A DNA stretch of 51,708 nucleotides, taken from Alteromonas aquimaris. GTDB taxonomy: Bacteria > Pseudomonadota > Gammaproteobacteria > Enterobacterales > Alteromonadaceae. Position 1 is the first letter of the stretch; every line of letters starts with the position of its first letter. This document shows positions 27,566-37,177 of this stretch, in pieces. The stretch spans positions 432,973 to 484,680 of the forward strand of contig NZ_JAPFRD010000005.1 in the NCBI RefSeq assembly GCF_026183695.1. The letters run 5' to 3'. The notes beneath the pieces are model-generated. The model was not told the origin of the DNA. It did no database searches and saw only the letters and a list, made by a program, of their open reading frames with translations. Made by a program: the position numbers and the translations under genes.

Positions 27566-28963
27566 TTAAAAACTGGCGTTACCCGGTGTTCTCGGAAAGG
27601 GAATAACGTCGCGAACGTTTTGCATTCCAGTAACATAGGCAACTAAGCGCTCAAAACCTAATCCAAAGCCAGAGTGAGGTACAGTGCCATAGCGACGTAA
27701 ATCGCGATACCAGTTGTAATCTTCTTTATCTAATCCCATCGCTTCCAGACGCTCGTCGAACACGTCTAAGCGCTCTTCCCGTTGCGAACCGCCAATGATT
27801 TCGCCAATACCTGGGGCGAGAATGTCCATGGCCGCTACCGTTTTACCATCATCATTCAAACGCATATAAAAGGCTTTGATGTCCTTGGGATAGTTTTGCA
27901 TGATGATCGGTGCGCCTACATGTTCTTCTGCCAGATAACGCTCATGCTCAGATGATAAGTCTACCCCCCAGTCTACGGGGAACTCAAATTGCTTACCGCT
28001 GGCTTTTAAAATTTCAATCGCATCGGTGTAGTCCATTCGAACAAAATCAGAATGAATTAGCTTTTCCAAGCGGTCGATGACATCTTTGTTAATGCGTTGT
28101 GCGAAAAACGCCATATCATCCGCACGTTCATCCAGCACAGCTTTACAAACGTATTTCAGCATATCTTCTGCTAGCTGAGCAACATCGGATAAATCAGCAA
28201 ATGCAACTTCAGGCTCTATCATCCAGAATTCGGCTAAATGACGCGACGTGTTACTGTTTTCTGCACGGAACGTCGGCCCAAAGGTGTATACTTTCGACAT
28301 GGCATTACAATAGGTTTCTACGTTTAACTGACCAGACACTGTAAGATATGTCTCTTTGCCAAAGAAGTCCTTGCTGTAGTCCACCTCGCCCTTATCAGTA
28401 CGCGGGATGTTCATCATATCCAGCGTAGAAACACGGAACATTTCTCCAGCACCCTCGGTATCGCTGGCCGTCAGGATAGGGGTGCTTATCCAATAATAAC
28501 CACGTTCGTGAAAGAAGCGATGAATGGCCTGAGATAAACAATTGCGTACCCGGGTAACCGCTCCTATTACGTTGGTGCGGGGGCGAAGGTGTGCATATTC
28601 ACGTAAAAACTCAATAGAATGACGTTTAGCTGCCATTGGATAGGTGTCTGGGTTTTCTACCCAACCAACAACTTCTACCGATTCAGCTTCTATTTCTAAT
28701 GCCTGCCCCTGGCCTTTTGATTCTTTAACCGAACCGACTACTGATATGGCACAACCTGCGGTAAGACGCTGAATGTCTTGGTAATTTGATAAAGAATTTA
28801 ACGCAATAACCTGCACAGGGTCGAAACAACTACCATCATGAAGGGCAACGAACGAAAGGCCTGCCTTAGAATCTCGGCGTGTTCTCACCCAGCCTTTTAC
28901 TGTTACTTGTTCGCCAACCGCGTACTTACCCTTAAGTACGTCGACAACGGGCGCATGCGTCAT
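27566..28963 (-). CDS. asnS: Asparagine--tRNA ligase
   Basis: 465 aa, matching the usual 466-aa bacterial enzyme. The N-terminal OB-fold ([20 protein letters not shown]) binds the anticodon. Class II motif 2 ([20 protein letters not shown]) and motif 3 ([15 protein letters not shown]) are intact, and the sequence ends [15 protein letters not shown] as in E. coli-type AsnS. It charges tRNA-Asn in the cytoplasm. Start ATG 28963 follows TTGGAG. It is a single-gene unit with its own terminator. Confidence 0.98.
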   Translation of the reverse strand: MTHAPVVDVLKGKYAVGEQVTVKGWVRTRRDSKAGLSFVALHDGSCFDPVQVIALNSLSNYQDIQRLTAGCAISVVGSVKESKGQGQALEIEAESVEVVGWVENPDTYPMAAKRHSIEFLREYAHLRPRTNVIGAVTRVRNCLSQAIHRFFHERGYYWISTPILTASDTEGAGEMFRVSTLDMMNIPRTDKGEVDYSKDFFGKETYLTVSGQLNVETYCNAMSKVYTFGPTFRAENSNTSRHLAEFWMIEPEVAFADLSDVAQLAEDMLKYVCKAVLDERADDMAFFAQRINKDVIDRLEKLIHSDFVRMDYTDAIEILKASGKQFEFPVDWGVDLSSEHERYLAEEHVGAPIIMQNYPKDIKAFYMRLNDDGKTVAAMDILAPGIGEIIGGSQREERLDVFDERLEAMGLDKEDYNWYRDLRRYGTVPHSGFGLGFERLVAYVTGMQNVRDVIPFPRTPGNASF

Positions 28964-29210
28964 TATTCAGTCTCCAATAATCTTTTCAAAAGTGGCAAAT
29001 ATCTTCGCACACTTCGTTTATTTGTACACTCACTGCTATACTTTTTGCACATTACGTAACCTGTATGAACGCGCAAAAGGGCAGTTTTTTGTTTGTTAAC
29101 GTGATTTTACTGCGAAGATCTGGATGTCAGATATTCAGCGTATGTACGAAAACAGCTAATGGCAGCTAGTATACTCATCCTATGAATGGTTACCAGAGAT
29201 TAGTGACTGC

Positions 29211-29600
29211 ATGAGAACAAAAAATAACGAAGAAGGGCGTCCGCTCGATCGGCGCCATAAGCCTAAGTATAAAGATGGACTTTATCGGCTTATTATTATT
29301 ATTAATTCACTTGCGTGGGGCATTTTGGTGGCCGCCCTCATAACATTTCATTTTGCTCGTCCTGAGTTTGTCAGTGGGGTGCAGGAATATTGGGGGTTAG
29401 AGGCGAGCACAGGCTGGTCGAGAGAACACGTTACCCGCTTGTTCACGCTGTTGCAGTTGTGTCTGGGACTAAGCTTAGTGACGATGTTATTAAGAGCGCG
29501 CCGCACACGGCGGCGCAATGACTATTACGGCATCAATCTGTTCATCCTGGTAGGAATTTCAGCCGTCAGTTTGTTTACGTTGTATATCAATGTGATGTAA
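29211..29600 (+). CDS. Hypothetical membrane protein, 129 aa
   Basis: 129 aa with a charged cytoplasmic start (KNNEEGRPLDRRHKPKYKDG) and three likely helices: about 27-47, 80-95 and 108-127. An arginine cluster (RARRTRRRND) lies between the second and third. I do not recognise a family beyond small conserved membrane proteins near asnS in related genomes. It is divergent from asnS and convergent with the antiporter gene. A plausible -10 (TATACT near 29168) lies upstream, with no clear -35. Confidence 0.75.
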   Translation: MRTKNNEEGRPLDRRHKPKYKDGLYRLIIIINSLAWGILVAALITFHFARPEFVSGVQEYWGLEASTGWSREHVTRLFTLLQLCLGLSLVTMLLRARRTRRRNDYYGINLFILVGISAVSLFTLYINVM

Positions 29601-29606
29601 CGCAAA

Positions 29607-29635
29607 TAAGTTAACCGAACCCCTCGGTTAACTTA
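29607..29635. terminator. Bidirectional hairpin between convergent genes
   Basis: TAAGTTAACCGA (29607-29618) and TCGGTTAACTTA (29624-29635) form a perfect 12-bp stem with an ACCCC loop. It lacks a long T run but sits between convergent stops and overlaps the antiporter stop. Confidence 0.65.
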
Positions 29636-30599
29636 TAAATGCCGAATTTATCAGGAAGTAGGTGTAGACGATATAGGCCAATAGAAACGCCCCGCCTTCT
29701 AAACGATTAAGTCTTCCCGGCCCCTTGATACCAATACAAAAAATCAGCAAGGCAACGGATACAGCCAACATAAACACAATATCTCGGTAAAAGAAAATAG
29801 GCTCAACGCTCATCGGTTGAATGAGACCAGCTATACCTACTACTGCCAAGGTATTGAACATGTTAGAACCAATTACATTACCTAATGCTAGATCATGTTC
29901 GCCTTTTTTTACCGCCATAAGGGATGAAGCCAGCTCAGGCAGTGACGTACCAATAGCAATAATCGTCAGTCCGATTATGGTATCACTCACCCCAAAAAAG
30001 GTGGCCACTTCGACGGCGCCCCAAACGAGTACTCGTGAAGACGCAATCAATAATAACAGACCAGTTAGTAGCCAGATCAGGTTCATTTTTACCGAGGAGT
30101 CAGCGTGACTCATCTCTTCAGTGAACTCTTCAGCCAGGGCGTCTTTGTCACCGCGTATTCCCTGCCACACACTCCACGAGAACAGTAAGATGAAGATACC
30201 GATTAGCATAAAAGCGTCATCTTTTGAAACGTGGAAATCCAATAGCTGCCAAGCCGCGAGAAACATAATGCCGAGCATAATAGGAAGCTCACGACGAATA
30301 ATCTCGGAGCGCACCGCAATAGGACTGATCACGGCCGTCAAACCTAGAATTAAGGCAATGTTCGCAATATTTGAACCATAGGCATTACCCAGTGCAATTC
30401 CCGAATTACCCTGCATAGCTGCAAAAATCGAAACGATGATCTCAGGCGCAGAGGTACCAAACCCAATAATCAACATACCGATAAGTAAAGGGGATACACC
30501 AAAATGGTTAGCGATGCCAGCTGACCCATTAATAAATTTTTCTGCGCTCCAAAGTAAAACGGGTAAGCCCACAATGATTGCAATAATCGCCAGCGTCAT
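29628..30599 (-). CDS. Calcium/sodium antiporter (CaCA family, YrbG-like)
   Basis: 323 aa with about ten membrane helices in two inverted halves. Each half has its alpha repeat: GFGTSAPE with GNAYGSNIANIALILG, and AIGTSLPE with GNVIGSNMFNTLAVVG. These form the cation-binding core of CaCA exchangers, which move Ca2+ outward in exchange for Na+ (or H+). The start ATG 30599 follows AAGGAG. It stands alone; the divergent RimK-like gene starts about 225 bases away. Confidence 0.95.
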   Translation of the reverse strand: MTLAIIAIIVGLPVLLWSAEKFINGSAGIANHFGVSPLLIGMLIIGFGTSAPEIIVSIFAAMQGNSGIALGNAYGSNIANIALILGLTAVISPIAVRSEIIRRELPIMLGIMFLAAWQLLDFHVSKDDAFMLIGIFILLFSWSVWQGIRGDKDALAEEFTEEMSHADSSVKMNLIWLLTGLLLLIASSRVLVWGAVEVATFFGVSDTIIGLTIIAIGTSLPELASSLMAVKKGEHDLALGNVIGSNMFNTLAVVGIAGLIQPMSVEPIFFYRDIVFMLAVSVALLIFCIGIKGPGRLNRLEGGAFLLAYIVYTYFLINSAFIS

Positions 30600-30825
30600 T
30601 CTTTCTCCTTAGGTGTTTCGCCATTTATTACTTGCTATTTTAGTAAGATAACGGGATTGTTTATGTTAATGGTGACGACAAAAAAATATTCACAAATAAC
30701 ACTTTGTAATTTTGCGACATTGTATACACTGCCCCACCATAAAGGTAATCCTGATTTGGTATTTATTGTTTTATTGACCACAATCAGATCCATACAATTT
30801 TATTAAGTGGAATTAATAATAGCTA

Positions 30826-32319
30826 ATGCATAACACCCTTATTGTAACCGACGATATCGCGCTTTTTTCTGATACTGATATACCAGTAATGAGTTTTGAT
30901 GATTACCTGGCAGATTTCCCTAAATTGAACGAACCCAAAACACGGGTGATTAATCTTTGCGATACTAATAAATATCTCAGTCAGGGTTACTATTGTTCGT
31001 TGTTAGCGCAAGCACGTAGTCACCGGGTATTGCCAAGCGTGAATACGATCAATGACCTGCGTTTGGATCCGACAGGGAAAGGAGCAGTACGTATTTCATT
31101 GCCAGAAAAATTCGTAATGCCAGAGAAGGTGTCGCTACCCACTACATTTTATGTGTTTTTCGGACGTTCAAATGCGCGACATTTTAAGGAAATTGCAACT
31201 AAAGCCTTCAATCAATACCCGTGTCCAATATTGCAGTTGACCTTACACCTTGCGCAAGAGTCCGAGTCGAACGCAAAGTCTAATGTCAAACACCACAACA
31301 TTGGCTTTGTTGAGTGCGAAGCAATTGGTTTAAGCCAACTTCCACAGGAATTGCAGAGTGATTGTATTGAGGAGCTGCGCACCTATACAACGAGACAATG
31401 GCAGGACGTACGTAAAGGAAAACACATGCGTTGGGATATGGCCATACTGGTAAATCCTGATGAGCCGACGCCACCCAGCGACGAAAAGGCGCTGAAAAAT
31501 TTCGTGAAAGCCGCTGAAAAAGTGGGTTTTCATGCGCAAATCGTTAATCACTTAACACCGCAGGATTTAGGGCATTTTGATGCCTTGTTCATCCGCGAAA
31601 CCACCGCTATTGACCATCACACCTACCGCTTGGCTCGAAGTGCTGAAAGAGAGGGGCTGGTGGTTATTGATGACACAGAATCCATTCTACGGTGTTGCAA
31701 CAAGGTATTTCTTCAAGATGCATTTACCTATCAAAAAGTGCCTGCTCCCCGCAGTGAATTGATTTCTGAAGTAAACGACGAAATATGTAATAAGCTAATC
31801 GAAGATTTAGGTATGCCACTGGTTTTGAAATTGCCAGAAAGCTCGTTTAGCCGGGGCGTCTATAAGGTGGAAGAACCACGGGATCTTAGCGCCAAATTAA
31901 AAGAGATGCTGGCGGGGTCAGCGCTGGTCTTGGTGCAAGAGTACGTTTTCACCGAATTCGACTGGCGAATTGGTATGTTAGGCGGTAAACCAATTTATGC
32001 ATGCAAATATTTTATGGCGCGAAATCATTGGCAAATTTATCACCATAAAGGTGATACAGTGAGTTCTGGTGGCTTCACCACTATGCCCACGTTTGAAGTG
32101 CCAAAACCGGTTATTCAAGCTGCGATAAAAGCCGCTAAAGTAGTGGGTAATGGTTTATATGGCGTTGATATCAAACAATCGGGAAACAAGGTTTATGTCA
32201 TTGAGGTGAATGATAATCCAAGTATAGATGCCGGTGTTGAAGATGATTATCTGGGCAAAGAGCTTTACCAGTTAATTATGCAGGAATTTGCCAACCGTTT
32301 AGAGCAAAGAGGTCGATGA
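30826..32319 (+). CDS. RimK-family ATP-grasp ligase with long N-terminal domain
   Basis: 497 aa. The C-terminal half (about 285-495) is a RimK-type ATP-grasp: LGMPLVLKLPESSFSRGVYK binds ATP, LVLVQEYVFTEFDWRIG follows, and VYVIEVNDNPSIDAGVED carries the metal ligands. The N-terminal half (about 1-200) is a separate domain seen in the RimK family protein group but not in E. coli RimK (about 300 aa). ATP-grasp ligases join an amino acid or amine to a carboxylate. The gene overlaps the next (ATGA), so the ligase and the GNAT-C39 protein likely act together on one peptide or protein target. No precursor peptide gene is recognisable nearby. Confidence 0.9.
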   Translation: MHNTLIVTDDIALFSDTDIPVMSFDDYLADFPKLNEPKTRVINLCDTNKYLSQGYYCSLLAQARSHRVLPSVNTINDLRLDPTGKGAVRISLPEKFVMPEKVSLPTTFYVFFGRSNARHFKEIATKAFNQYPCPILQLTLHLAQESESNAKSNVKHHNIGFVECEAIGLSQLPQELQSDCIEELRTYTTRQWQDVRKGKHMRWDMAILVNPDEPTPPSDEKALKNFVKAAEKVGFHAQIVNHLTPQDLGHFDALFIRETTAIDHHTYRLARSAEREGLVVIDDTESILRCCNKVFLQDAFTYQKVPAPRSELISEVNDEICNKLIEDLGMPLVLKLPESSFSRGVYKVEEPRDLSAKLKEMLAGSALVLVQEYVFTEFDWRIGMLGGKPIYACKYFMARNHWQIYHHKGDTVSSGGFTTMPTFEVPKPVIQAAIKAAKVVGNGLYGVDIKQSGNKVYVIEVNDNPSIDAGVEDDYLGKELYQLIMQEFANRLEQRGR

Positions 32320-33440
32320 GCAATATCGATAAGGGTGAGGTGAGGCTACGTCAGGCTACGCTGGATGATTTAAAAAAGCTGGTGGAGATAGAGCATCGCT
32401 GTTTTGATAATGACAGATTGAGCGAACGCAGGATCCGTTATTACATCAATGCCAGCCACGCAAGCTTATTGGTGGCTGAAATCAATGCTGAGGTCATGGC
32501 GTACGCACTGCTATTGTTACGGCAAGGGACTCAGTTGAGCCGGCTTTATTCAATTGCCGTGCTGCCGGAAGCGCGGGGGAACAAGTTAGCGGAAAAGTTG
32601 ATTACCGAATTGGAACAGTTTGCGTTAAGCCGTGGTAAGCATTTTATGCGTCTTGAAGTATCAGAAAATAATGCTGCAGCGATCACGGTGTATGAGCGTC
32701 TGGGATTCAAGCGATTTGGCATCTACTCAGATTATTACGAAGATCACAGTAATGCAGTGCGTATGCAAAAAGTATTGCGTTTTTCACATAAAGCGAAAGT
32801 GCAAGATGTCTATCCCTGGTACCAACAGACAACAGAATTTACCTGTGGCCCAGCAGCATTAATGATGGCGATGAAAAAGCTTTCACCGGATTTTGCCATG
32901 CGCCAGCAAACTGAGTTGGACTTGTGGCGACGGGCCACAACAATTTACATGACATCTGGTCACGGTGGATGTCACCCCATAGGATTAGCTCTCGCTGCCC
33001 ACGAACAGGGTTATTCAGCCGAGGTTTGGTTAAATCAGGGATTACCTTTATTTGTTGAAGGGGTACGCAACCAACATAAAAAAGACATTATCACGCTGGT
33101 TGAACACCATTTCGAGAAACAGGCTCAAGAAACCAACGTGCCGGTAAAACAATTCAACTGGGGAATTACTGATTTAGAGACCGCGTTTAAAGCTGGGGCC
33201 GCAATAGTGTGCCTAGTCAGCACATACCCTTTTGCAAAGCTCAAAGCCCCACATTGGGTCGCTGTCACCCATGTTGATGACAAATGCTTTTACCTGCATG
33301 ACTCAGACCCGACCACCTACGAGAGTCATTTTCTGGAATTTCAGCACATTCCAGTAGCGCGCGAAGATTTTCTTCGTTTCACCTGCTATGGCAAACGTAA
33401 GATCCGCTCGGCCTTGGTGTTGTATCCGCCCGGTAAGTAA
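32316..33440 (+). CDS. GNAT acetyltransferase fused to C39-like peptidase
   Basis: 374 aa in two parts. Residues about 8-155 are a GNAT domain resembling RimI (SIAVLPEARGNKLAEKLI, ENNAAAITVYERLGF). Residues about 160-370 are a C39-like papain-fold peptidase: TTEFTCGPAAL gives catalytic Cys177, KAPHWVAVTHVDD the catalytic His and LHDSDP the Asp. C39 domains usually cut leader peptides at double-Gly sites, but no transporter is fused here. Start overlaps the ligase stop by 4 bases. The whole pair recalls a peptide-tailoring unit (ligate, acetylate, cleave); that is inference. Confidence 0.9.
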   Translation: MSNIDKGEVRLRQATLDDLKKLVEIEHRCFDNDRLSERRIRYYINASHASLLVAEINAEVMAYALLLLRQGTQLSRLYSIAVLPEARGNKLAEKLITELEQFALSRGKHFMRLEVSENNAAAITVYERLGFKRFGIYSDYYEDHSNAVRMQKVLRFSHKAKVQDVYPWYQQTTEFTCGPAALMMAMKKLSPDFAMRQQTELDLWRRATTIYMTSGHGGCHPIGLALAAHEQGYSAEVWLNQGLPLFVEGVRNQHKKDIITLVEHHFEKQAQETNVPVKQFNWGITDLETAFKAGAAIVCLVSTYPFAKLKAPHWVAVTHVDDKCFYLHDSDPTTYESHFLEFQHIPVAREDFLRFTCYGKRKIRSALVLYPPGK

Positions 33441-33488
33441 ACCGTCTGCAACATTTCGTTAAGACATCGCAGCGGCATTAGCCACATT

Positions 33489-33522
33489 CGCTCAGCCTGC
33501 ATTATGATTAATGCGCTGAGCG
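33489..33522. terminator. Hairpin at the end of the ligase/C39 operon
   Basis: CGCTCAG (33489-33495) pairs with CTGAGCG (33516-33522), and GCATTA with TAATGC inside, with a small bulge. ATTTCTT follows on the plus strand. It overlaps the stop of the convergent 93-aa gene. Confidence 0.55.
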
Positions 33523-33789
33523 ATTTCTTGATATCTTTGACTCAAACTTCTTAAAGGATGCTACCAGTTGCGCGAGATCAACAGAGTTCCCTTTATAAGT
33601 CTCTGGCTTGGTGGTTTGACGCCCTTTCACTGCTTGATTCACAGTGTTAGATGCATCAAAACTTGATGTCATCTCCAACAATCCTGTCCATTCTTTTTTT
33701 AATGAACTAGGAATGCAATGGCGCTTAGCAAAAATCTTGTCCCTGATTTGCAACACTTGTCCAATCAATAACATATTTTTATTAAACAT
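33508..33789 (-). CDS. Hypothetical protein, 93 aa
   Basis: Not recognised. It is 93 aa, basic and mostly helical in outlook (SSLKKEWTGLLEMTSSFDAS, then VDLAQLVASFKKFESKIS), without signal peptide or membrane helix. Start ATG 33789; upstream GGTAGTAGCG is a weak ribosome binding site. It is convergent with the GNAT-C39 gene. The middle segment (VKGRQTTKPETYKGNS) looks disordered. It could be a small regulatory or surface-granule-associated protein, but nothing supports a choice. Confidence 0.55.
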   Translation of the reverse strand: MFNKNMLLIGQVLQIRDKIFAKRHCIPSSLKKEWTGLLEMTSSFDASNTVNQAVKGRQTTKPETYKGNSVDLAQLVASFKKFESKISRNRSAH

Positions 33790-34161
33790 CGCTACTACCT
33801 TTATAACCCATACCCTTACTAAAAATCCTTTTAAATCAAGCTTTCCGATATTGAGTGTAGATCACAAAACTTATTTAAAAGGTGCACTGTTCAATAGATA
33901 GGTAGCAATTCTGATACCCGAATGTAAAAAACTATGGAATCTTGCGAAAAGTTAATGTTGTAACTGACTCATTTATTTTGATTTATAACCACGTTAGAAA
34001 ACTACGAAAACCGCGTTGCATAGCTTGTTATTCAAGTGTTTTCCATAAACTGAGGATGTAGTTTTTTCGCAAAATTGTAGAGTTTGGTGTAGAAGTGAAA
34101 TGGTTGTTTACCTGTTCATTTTCGATAGAAACGTATGTAATTGCCCTCCCATCCGGGTTAT
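33790..34161. other. AT-rich intergenic region
   Basis: About 370 AT-rich bases. A 70-codon minus frame (34028-34240) overlaps the 3' end of the DUF2937-like gene by about 80 bases and has no ribosome binding site, so I do not call it. No terminator or RNA gene is evident. Confidence 0.4.
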
Positions 34162-34695
34162 TCAGGTTTCTGCCGAAGGGTGATACTTCACATTGTGTCG
34201 CCATTGTCTGACCCTCACGGCCGTCCAATAGGGAGCCCAAACAATGATGTTAATTAAAATTGCCGTAATAAGACTAAACACAATTGACTCTGGAGATAAC
34301 GGAATAGAAGGCTGAAAGTTATCCAATACCCGTTTTAACGTGTCATTTTGCGCAGGGGATAGCATGTACCATGCTTGTTCAAAGTAGTGACCTTGATTTA
34401 AAACAGTCAGGCCTTCGTCAAGTTGCTCCAGCATAGCGATGGTTTGATATTTATGTTGTGTATCCTCTCTAATCACCGCATTACTATTGTTTTTAAGATC
34501 GGCCAACATGGCCTCTAGTGTGGAATAACCGTGACGGGCGGATAACTTTCTGTACTGCTCGACTTGCGTTGATGTCGCATCATAGTAGCCGGTCAGGTAC
34601 TGACGGTAATGATCAGCCAGAATGGGCACTTGCAACGCTATCAAAAGCAGCGTTGCAAATAATATTTTATCCAGCACTCTGACAATTAGCGTCAT
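34162..34695 (-). CDS. DUF2937-like membrane protein
   Basis: 177 aa with an N-terminal helix (FATLLLIALQVPILA) and a C-terminal helix (SIVFSLITAILINIIVWAPY), and a helical periplasmic middle (ADHYRQYLTGYYDATSTQVE). This pattern, including ADHYRQ right after the first helix, matches the DUF2937 family as I recall it. Function unknown. It lies 14 bases after bioA on the same strand and is probably cotranscribed, although no biotin role is known. Confidence 0.75.
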   Translation of the reverse strand: MTLIVRVLDKILFATLLLIALQVPILADHYRQYLTGYYDATSTQVEQYRKLSARHGYSTLEAMLADLKNNSNAVIREDTQHKYQTIAMLEQLDEGLTVLNQGHYFEQAWYMLSPAQNDTLKRVLDNFQPSIPLSPESIVFSLITAILINIIVWAPYWTAVRVRQWRHNVKYHPSAET

Positions 34696-34709
34696 TCTAT
34701 TTCATAGCC

Positions 34710-35981
34710 TTACAGGGAGTTTGCGTATGTATAAATAGCATCTGTGAGCGTTTGAAGTTCATTGGCTTCGATAATATACGGTGGCATTATGTAAATTAGT
34801 TTGCCAAACGGTCTAATCCACGCGCCATTTTGAATAAATGATTTTTGTGCTGCCGCCACATTCACTGGCTGCTTCATTTCAACCACACCAATTGCACCTA
34901 AAATTCTCACCTCTTCCACACTTTGCAAATCAGCGCACCGAGAAAGGGAACGAGTGAGCTGTTGCTGAATGGATTGAACCTGGGATTGCCAATGTCCCTC
35001 ATTGATCAGCGACAAACTTGCTCCTGCCACGGCACAGGCGAGCGGGTTACCCATATAAGTAGGCCCATGCATGAATACACCGGGTTCTCCCTGGCAAATG
35101 CCCTGAGCTACATCTTCACTGCACAAGGTCGCGGCCAAGGTCATGTATCCACCTGTAAGTGCTTTTCCCACGCACATGATATCAGGCGAAATATCCGCCC
35201 ATTCACAGGCGAACAATTTGCCTGTGCGGCCAAATCCGGTTGCAATTTCATCACATATCAGCAAGGCATCATACTTATCACACAATTGGCGGGCCCGTTT
35301 AAGGTATTCCGGGTGATAGATGCGCATCCCGCCGGCACCCTGCACGACAGGCTCTAAAATAAGGGCGGCAATTTCGTGATGATGATTGCTAAACAGCTCT
35401 TCCAGCGGAAGAATATCATCTTCACTAAAGGTATGCCCAAAACGGGTTTGGGGAGCAGGGGCGAACAATTGTTTGGTTAGCATATTGGTAAACAAACTGT
35501 GCATGCCATTTACCGGATCGCATACCGACATTGCGGCGAAGGTATCACCATGATAACCATTACGCGGACTGACAATGCGATGCTTATCACTGCGACCTTG
35601 GCAAGCCCAGTACTGTAACGCCATTTTAATTGCCACTTCCACCGACACAGAACCGGAGTCGGCTAAAAACACCCGCTCCAATCCAGCAGGCACCATTTCG
35701 AGTAAGGTTTTACACAAGTGTATTGCAGGCTCATGCGTTAACCCGCCAAACATTACGTGAGAATACCGGTCAATTTGTGTTTTAGCCGCGTGGTTCAAGG
35801 TCGGGTTATTGTAGCCATGTATAGCAGACCACCAACTGGCCATCCCATCAACCACTGAATGACCCCCGGCGAGTTCAAGTTTCACCCCTTTTGCTGAGAT
35901 GACTTCATAGCAAGGAAGTGGATTAATCGCCGACGTATAGGGGTGCCATATATGGCGCTTATCAAATTCAATGTTGTTCAT
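34710..35981 (-). CDS. bioA: Adenosylmethionine--8-amino-7-oxononanoate aminotransferase
   Basis: 423 aa from ATG 35981. The frame extends to 36041, but that extension contains the bioB -35 element, and the shorter form fits the usual BioA length and N-terminus (HIWHPYTS). PLP-binding Lys273 lies in VGKALTGGYM and Asp244 in CDEIATGFGRTGK. It makes 7,8-diaminononanoate using SAM as amino donor, the third step of biotin ring formation. Divergent from bioBFCD with overlapping promoters, as in enterobacteria. Confidence 0.97.
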   Translation of the reverse strand: MNNIEFDKRHIWHPYTSAINPLPCYEVISAKGVKLELAGGHSVVDGMASWWSAIHGYNNPTLNHAAKTQIDRYSHVMFGGLTHEPAIHLCKTLLEMVPAGLERVFLADSGSVSVEVAIKMALQYWACQGRSDKHRIVSPRNGYHGDTFAAMSVCDPVNGMHSLFTNMLTKQLFAPAPQTRFGHTFSEDDILPLEELFSNHHHEIAALILEPVVQGAGGMRIYHPEYLKRARQLCDKYDALLICDEIATGFGRTGKLFACEWADISPDIMCVGKALTGGYMTLAATLCSEDVAQGICQGEPGVFMHGPTYMGNPLACAVAGASLSLINEGHWQSQVQSIQQQLTRSLSRCADLQSVEEVRILGAIGVVEMKQPVNVAAAQKSFIQNGAWIRPFGKLIYIMPPYIIEANELQTLTDAIYTYANSL

Positions 35982-36002
35982 TAATTGTTCGTTGGTAAAG
36001 GT

Positions 36003-36031
36003 TTTAAAATGGTCAGAGTTGACAACTCCAA
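36003..36031 (-). promoter_or_regulatory. Candidate bioA promoter
   Basis: On the minus strand TTGGAG (36031-36026), a 17-base spacer and TTTAAA (36008-36003). It points to bioA at 35981 and overlaps the bioB promoter, which would let one repressor control both. Confidence 0.5.
36016..36028. promoter_or_regulatory. 13-bp dyad in the bio control region
   Basis: GAGTTG-A-CAACTC is a perfect palindrome that covers the -35 regions of both candidate bio promoters. It is a possible operator. It does not match the longer BirA operator of E. coli (TTGTAAACC-N16-GGTTTACAA) well, so the binding protein is unknown. Confidence 0.35.
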
Positions 36032-36046
36032 AAGTACGCATAGACT
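36019..36046 (+). promoter_or_regulatory. Candidate bioBFCD promoter
   Basis: TTGACA (36019-36024), a 16-base spacer, and TAGACT (36041-36046). It is a near-consensus sigma-70 promoter about 35 bases before bioB. Confidence 0.6.
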
Positions 36047-36079
36047 AAGCCAGCATTAACCATTAGTAAAGGATCGCTC

Positions 36080-37177
36080 ATGAGCGCAGCACCTCTGCCT
36101 TCATCCACAGACTCTATCCGCCACAACTGGACGCGCCAGGAAGTACAGCAACTTTTTTCATTGCCCTTTAATGATTTGTTATTTCAGGCCCAGTTGGTTC
36201 ACCGCCAGCACTTTAATCCAAATGAAGTACAAGTAAGTACCCTTTTGTCGATTAAAACCGGAGCGTGTCCTGAGGATTGCAAGTATTGCCCACAAAGTGC
36301 GCGCTATGATACCGGCCTTGAAAAAGAGCGCTTGCTGGAAATTGAGAAAGTTATTGAGCGAGCCAGAGAAGCTAAAGCGGCGGGGTCAACCCGATTCTGT
36401 ATGGGCGCTGCGTGGCGTAATCCTAAAGAACGAGACATGCCATATGTCACCAAAATGGTGGCAGAAGTTAAAAAGCTAGGCTTAGAAACCTGTATGACAC
36501 TTGGCATGTTGTCTCAAGACCAGGCTGTTGCGCTTAAACAGGCGGGGTTGGACTATTACAATCATAATCTGGACACGTCACCTGAATACTACGGAGATAT
36601 CATTACAACTCGCACCTACGAGGACCGTTTGAATACCCTTCAAAATGTGCGTGATGCCGGAATGAACGTGTGCTCGGGTGGCATCGTAGGAATGGGTGAA
36701 AGCGCTGAAGATCGCGCCAGCCTGTTGATGCAGTTAGCAAATTTACCTGAGCATCCGCAGAGTGTGCCAATTAATATGCTGGTGAAGGTAAAAGGAACGC
36801 CGCTTGACAATGTGGATGACCTGGAGCCTTTCGAATTTATTCGAACAATTGCAGTAGCCCGCATCATGATGCCTAAATCTCATGTCCGACTGTCAGCAGG
36901 CCGAGAAAATATGAACGAACAGATGCAGGCTATGTGTTTTATGGCCGGCGCCAATTCGATTTTTTATGGTTGTAAACTGCTAACAACCTCGAATCCTGAG
37001 ACCCATGAAGATGTCATGTTGTTTAAAAAGCTGGGTATCAATACCGAACGCAGTAGAAATTATTCAGATGAAGCTTATGAACAAGCGCTAACCGAGCAAA
37101 TTGCCAACCATAGCCCTGACAGTGAACTGTTCTATGATGCGACGAAAAAACCTCAGGCGGCGCACGCGGAGGGATAA
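36080..37177 (+). CDS. bioB: Biotin synthase
   Basis: 365 aa radical SAM enzyme. The cluster motif CPEDCKYC gives Cys63, Cys67 and Cys70 for the 4Fe-4S centre. [16 protein letters not shown] carries the conserved Arg ligand region of the second cluster, which donates sulfur to dethiobiotin. ATG 36080 follows AAAGGATCG. First gene of bioBFCD; its stop shares a base with the bioF start (TAATG). Confidence 0.98.
   Translation: MSAAPLPSSTDSIRHNWTRQEVQQLFSLPFNDLLFQAQLVHRQHFNPNEVQVSTLLSIKTGACPEDCKYCPQSARYDTGLEKERLLEIEKVIERAREAKAAGSTRFCMGAAWRNPKERDMPYVTKMVAEVKKLGLETCMTLGMLSQDQAVALKQAGLDYYNHNLDTSPEYYGDIITTRTYEDRLNTLQNVRDAGMNVCSGGIVGMGESAEDRASLLMQLANLPEHPQSVPINMLVKVKGTPLDNVDDLEPFEFIRTIAVARIMMPKSHVRLSAGRENMNEQMQAMCFMAGANSIFYGCKLLTTSNPETHEDVMLFKKLGINTERSRNYSDEAYEQALTEQIANHSPDSELFYDATKKPQAAHAEG

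Noticed and set aside
34028..34240. 70-codon minus frame overlapping the DUF2937-like gene
   Set aside because: Large out-of-frame overlap with a better gene and no ribosome binding site.
35992..36025. Classic BirA operator
   Set aside because: AGTTGACAA resembles one half-site, but the partner TTGGTAAAG is out of register and too weak.
35982..36041. 20-residue N-terminal extension of bioA
   Set aside because: It would contain the -35 element of bioB and adds residues not typical of BioA.
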